From contig CAIIXF020000001.1 in the NCBI GenBank assembly GCA_903813345.2, forward strand, positions 46,145,885 to 46,209,884: a stretch of DNA of 64,000 nt. The letters run 5' to 3'. The stretch comes from Owenia fusiformis (Eukaryota > Annelida > Polychaeta > Sabellida > Oweniidae). A program made the translations under genes and the position numbers. This document shows positions 63,344 through 64,000 of the stretch, piece by piece (position 1 is the stretch's first letter; each line of letters starts with the position of its first letter). The notes below the pieces were generated by a model. The model had not been told where the DNA came from, did not search any database, and was given only the letters and a program-made list of their open reading frames with translations.

Positions 63344-64000
63344 GGTTAGAACAGCTTTTCAGAACCCAAATCTACTTGCACCTTTATCCTTCAACCTATA
63401 TATTAACAAACATCAATTATAAATTATTTTACAGTCTTTTGATCTATTTTTTGGAATAAATGTTATGTGATGTGAATTATAACACTGTACAAGTAGATCT
63501 ATAAGCTAATAGAGTTGCAACTGTCAATGTTACTACATACTGTATAGTGTAGGCCTTAGCTTAAAGGTTGTTATAACTATCAAGTGATTTTCACACCTTT
63601 TCAAAGCCTTAATACAGCATGTTGCTGTGTATCATATCATATTGATCTCTATTTAAACATTTTGAGTGAATACTCATATTTCATATACATGTGAAGAAAA
63701 CAAAAATTGATAAAATATTGACGGAGTGGGAGCTTTTACAATGACCCCTACTTTTGGCAATTTTTATTCTTGAAAACATATAATGCATTTTTATTATCAT
63801 TTAATATGTAATATGTTAATAAGTGTTAAAAACAAAACAAAATGTTGAGATTTAAATATTCAATGTATTCATACATCTTCATTAGGTAATATTTGTTTAC
63901 CTGATCAAAAATTTGTAAATCTCAACAATTTGTATCATTTAATATAATATGGCAATCGATTGTAATGATAGAAAGCTTATTATAGCCTAGTTAGGGTTCA
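63344..64000. other. 5' flank of the right gene
   Basis: Upstream of the start codon the sequence becomes AT-rich, with no recognisable exon, CpG-rich patch or TATA box at a convincing position. Confidence 0.35.

Overview
This is an AT-rich eukaryotic window. It shows spliced genes with GT-AG introns and phase-compatible exons, a Pol III initiator tRNA cluster and dense transposon debris. There is no bacterial gene organisation. The mixture of mariner-type foldbacks, short-TIR elements carrying minisatellites, a Tx1/L1-like LINE and repeats ending in (CGGA)n suggests an invertebrate, probably a marine lophotrochozoan such as a mollusc. The taxon is an inference; no species marker was identified.

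Layout. (1) 1894-3749, plus strand: the last four coding exons of a gene I do not recognise; its 5' part was not found in the window. (2) 7202-9827, plus strand: a cluster of initiator tRNA-Met(CAU) genes, with six intact copies, one with a damaged A box and one 3' remnant. The last copies form a tandem array of about 190 bp units. (3) 57524-15357, minus strand: one complete zinc transporter gene of the LIV-1 ZIP subfamily, closest by motif to ZIP12/ZIP4 (SLC39A12/SLC39A4). I rebuilt 13 coding exons; all splice phases agree and give 2304 nt, or 767 aa. The gene spans about 42 kb, nearly all of it introns filled with mobile elements. (4) 63343-60438, minus strand: an unrecognised Pro/Lys/Arg-rich soluble protein gene with two homologous alternative last exons and possibly a third, unrelated last exon at 57991-58109.

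The ZIP introns are the accessory part of the window. They hold a LINE palindrome of about 7.3 kb, several long foldback mariner-like elements (two with transposase remnants), a three-level nest of insertions, hAT-, pogo- and piggyBac-like short elements with visible target duplications, an element whose two ends are oppositely oriented 15 bp minisatellite arrays, and three copies of a short-TIR element carrying a minisatellite of about 130 bp. No operon logic links the genes. The strongest functional statement is that the window encodes a cell-surface zinc importer with a His-rich, possibly furin-cleaved ectodomain.
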